Positions 51,364 through 52,849 of a stretch of 52,849 bases of DNA are shown piece after piece (the first letter of the stretch is position 1; each line of letters begins with the position of its first letter). The notes beneath the pieces are model-generated. The model did no database searches. It was not told the origin of the DNA and worked only from the letters and a program-made list of their open reading frames with translations. Source of the stretch: Oscillospiraceae bacterium (GTDB lineage Bacteria; Bacillota; Clostridia; Oscillospirales; Oscillospiraceae); assembly GCA_021771635.1 (NCBI GenBank), contig JAETOQ010000008.1:1-52849 (forward strand). Reading direction: 5' to 3'. Made by a program: the position numbers and the translations under genes.

Positions 51364-52060
51364 ATTGTGTATCCAGGGGCGTCCAGGCAGCGCTGCCTTT
51401 GTGAAAACTCAGACCTGCTGCCAGCATGACGGTCCGGCTCTCCGCTCCGCTGCTGATGACCAGGGCCACATCGAAGGCTCCGCCGCCTGTGACGGACACA
51501 GTCCCGGCACATACCCCGCCGCTGGGGGAAGCATCAAAGGTCTGGGGCGGGCCGTCAAAATTGGCGAAGGTGATCTGGTAGGTGTATTCCTCGCTGACCA
51601 CACTGGGAACGCAGCGGAAGAAAACACGGCTGTCGTCCTCTCCGATGAAGTTTACCCCGGAGACAGTCAGCGTATCCGGCAGCGTGCTCTCTGCCCGCGC
51701 TTCTTCCGCCGGGACGATATTCCGCCGGCTCCATTTCCACCAGATGCCGCCTGCTGCCAGACACACCGCCAGCAGGACGCACAGCGCCAGCCAGACCCAG
51801 CGGGCCCTTCCGGGGTGCGTGATCCGGAGGCCGGCCGCCGGTGCCGCGGCGTCTGCCGCCGGAGGTGTCCGCCCGCACAGCTCGTCCAGGGAGATGTCCA
51901 GGGCGTCCGCCAGCAGCAGGAGCTTGTTCAGGTCCGGCAGGGCGTCTCCCGTCTCCCACTTGCTGACCGCCTGGCGGGACACCTGGACTCTTGACGCCAG
52001 TTCCTCCTGGCTCATGCCCCGCGCCTTGCGGGTCCGGGCCAATATTTCGCTGAAACCCAT
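51362..52060 (-). CDS. Membrane-anchored XRE-family regulator
   Basis: 232 aa. Helix-turn-helix at about 4-62 (KARGMSQEELASRVQVSRQAVSKWETGDALPD), an Ala-rich linker, one membrane helix (about 88-108), then a C-terminal domain outside the membrane (about 120-232) with beta character. This plan suggests sensing outside and DNA binding inside. GGTCCCGCC with AAAGGAGG upstream fixes MGFSEI; an in-frame extension is rejected. Two palindromic sites at its promoter are likely its own operators. Confidence 0.82.
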   Translation of the reverse strand: MGFSEILARTRKARGMSQEELASRVQVSRQAVSKWETGDALPDLNKLLLLADALDISLDELCGRTPPAADAAAPAAGLRITHPGRARWVWLALCVLLAVCLAAGGIWWKWSRRNIVPAEEARAESTLPDTLTVSGVNFIGEDDSRVFFRCVPSVVSEEYTYQITFANFDGPPQTFDASPSGGVCAGTVSVTGGGAFDVALVISSGAESRTVMLAAGLSFHKGSAAWTPLDTQ

Positions 52061-52086
52061 AGGCGGGACCTCCTTTCGCTGCTTCC

Positions 52087-52152
52087 ATGATAGCAGGTCC
52101 GGCGGTTGCGCGCAACCAGGAGGAGCTGGAATCAGCGCAACCAGCGGTTGCG
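52087..52152 (-). promoter_or_regulatory. Promoter with two CGCAACC palindromes
   Basis: Minus strand: TTGCGC (52110-52115), 17 nt, TATCAT (52087-52092). Palindrome 1, GGTTGCGCGCAACC at 52104-52117, covers the -35. Palindrome 2, CGCAACC-AGC-GGTTGCG at 52136-52152, lies upstream. The shared CGCAACC half-site suggests cooperative autoregulation by the XRE protein. Confidence 0.7.
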
Positions 52153-52153
52153 G

Positions 52154-52188
52154 AAAAAGCCCCGGCGCGAAAACCGCGCCGGGGCTTT
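52154..52188 (-). terminator. Terminator of the desulfoferrodoxin gene
   Basis: Minus strand: AAAGCCCCGGCGCG and its 14-nt complement around a 5-nt loop, then TTTTT. Confidence 0.92.
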
Positions 52189-52200
52189 GAGCAGGATTAC

Positions 52201-52575
52201 TTACAGGTCCGCCTTCCACAGGCCGTGGAGGTTGCAGTAGGCATAGACGGCTTTGGGTGTCTGGCCCCCGGCCAGGGCGAAGACCGCCTCGGGAGTATCT
52301 TCAGGATTCAGCCACTGGATGGACGCGCCCCGCTCAGTCTCCAGGACCACCCAGGGGATATAGTGCTCGGCGGTCATGGGATGGGCCACGGAGCCCACGG
52401 AGACCTTCACCAGATCGCCGTCCACGGTGACGGCGGGAATGTGCTTCTCCACGGCCGCGTCGGTGACGCCGGCCTCCAGCAGCTGCATATTCTCGCCGCA
52501 GCACTTCAGGGGAACGCCGGCGGAGGTGAGCTTGGTGACGATATTGCCGCAATGTCTGCAAATGTAAAACTTCAT
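52201..52575 (-). CDS. dfx: Desulfoferrodoxin (superoxide reductase)
   Basis: 124 aa. The N-terminal desulforedoxin domain has CRHC and a CC pair (Cys 6, 9, 25 and 26) for an Fe(Cys)4 centre. The C-terminal neelaredoxin domain keeps the Fe(His)4Cys ligands: EKHIPAV (with the conserved Glu-Lys), VAHPMTAEHYIPW and YCNLHG. It reduces superoxide to peroxide without making O2, a typical anaerobe defence. GGAAAGGAGATC precedes the ATG. Likely electron sources are rubredoxin- or ferredoxin-type carriers. Confidence 0.96.
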   Translation of the reverse strand: MKFYICRHCGNIVTKLTSAGVPLKCCGENMQLLEAGVTDAAVEKHIPAVTVDGDLVKVSVGSVAHPMTAEHYIPWVVLETERGASIQWLNPEDTPEAVFALAGGQTPKAVYAYCNLHGLWKADL

Positions 52576-52849
52576 GAGAAATGATCTCCTTTCCAGATAA
52601 CCGGCTTTGATGTACCGGAGGTTGATGTTTTATGATTTGAGCATACCCTCGATGTACAAAGGGCAATACGGTTTTTCAGGGCATCTTCGGCGGCTGACTG
52701 TGTTATTCTCATTGCCGGGCGACAGCCCGGCTGCCTCGAAAGCCTTGCCAGCCACCAAATCTGTCCCTGAAAAACTCCGAAGGACCTGCCAGCGCGAGAA
52801 AATCGGCGCTGGCAAGGAAGAGGACGCAGGTGGGCTGGCGCCCACCAAG
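52576..52849. repeat. Hairpin-rich non-coding right edge
   Basis: No gene I can support. TTTTTCAGGG (52672-52681) is inverted at CCCTGAAAAA (52765-52774). Further hairpins: GCCGGGC/GCCCGGC near 52714-52731, GCCAGCGC/GCGCTGGC near 52788-52815 and GGTGGGC/GCCCACC near 52829-52846. It looks like another array element that continues beyond the window. Confidence 0.5.

Noticed and set aside
52630-52848. Partial protein at the right edge (minus strand)
   Set aside because: 72 codons with no family resemblance, running straight through several perfect hairpins; more likely a structured repeat.

Overview
The window reads as chromosomal DNA of a GC-rich (by eye about 60% G+C), strictly anaerobic, endospore-forming member of the Clostridia. 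Sporulation genes (SpoIIQ-type LytM protein, SpoVAC), an Rnf complex, a two-iron superoxide reductase, a thiolase, an S-layer-homology protein, HrcA/CIRCE control and Shine-Dalgarno-led genes all fit. An Oscillospiraceae-like genus (Flavonifractor or Oscillibacter relatives) is my best guess, made from general resemblance and not from any search.

Layout. 158-5779 (minus): spoIIQ, then gpmI, tpiA, pgk and trmL, a lower-glycolysis block. 6115-13889 (plus): a GlmU-like acetyltransferase with a degenerate first half, prs, pth, mfd and a PrsA-like lipoprotein, which is the classical Firmicutes glmU-prs-pth-mfd order. 13872-14331: nested hairpin-rich mobile elements. 14377-15875: thiolase with its own promoter, operator-like inverted repeat and terminator. 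15973-16179: a single-cluster ferredoxin (minus). 16201-16473: another hairpin element. 16677-19715: a large secreted NAGPA-type protein with three SLH repeats. 19809-22453 (minus): an XRE/TPR-like regulator, recR and rpe. 22729-25392 (plus): ArsR regulator, atypical thioredoxin reductase, thioredoxin, a small Cys-rich protein and a short thymidylate-synthase-superfamily protein. 25586-27641: divergent MocR-type regulator and an ECF vitamin-transporter S subunit. 27972-28829: a DUF975-like membrane protein. 29028-34387: complete rnfCDGEAB. 34482-39396: promoter/CIRCE-hrcA-grpE-dnaK-dnaJ, followed by a PHP phosphatase, rpiB and an anchored glycosidase-like protein. 41835-44389 (minus): a tightly overlapping operon of a membrane-bound MerR regulator, two small two-TM proteins with the same C-terminal tail, a YbjQ protein and an MBL-fold protein, followed by a Cys-rich protein. 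44454-48337 (plus): mutY, two small genes, tdk, a PflX-like radical SAM protein and an exported protein. 48386-50763 (minus): a CmpB-like membrane protein and hemW. 50887-51330: spoVAC. 51362-52575 (minus): a membrane-bound XRE regulator and desulfoferrodoxin.

How it fits together. Redox is a recurring theme: Rnf (ferredoxin:NAD+), a ferredoxin, a thioredoxin reductase lacking the usual NADPH motif beside thioredoxin, and superoxide reductase suggest a ferredoxin-centred anaerobe. Two sporulation genes that lie 50 kb apart have matching forespore-type (sigma F/G) promoter elements.

The most unusual content is non-coding. At least three families of 130-270 bp hairpin-packed elements sit at gene ends. 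One family (about 215 bp) is flanked at two loci by 23-bp and 39-bp exact direct repeats that are themselves palindromes, and its internal hairpins vary in sequence while keeping their pairing. Another family supplies the stop codon and last residues of the PrsA-like protein. The best protein-level candidate for an undescribed system is the MerR/two-TM/YbjQ/MBL operon with its shared GEEDDA-type tail. All calls rest on reading the sequence; no alignments or database searches were run.
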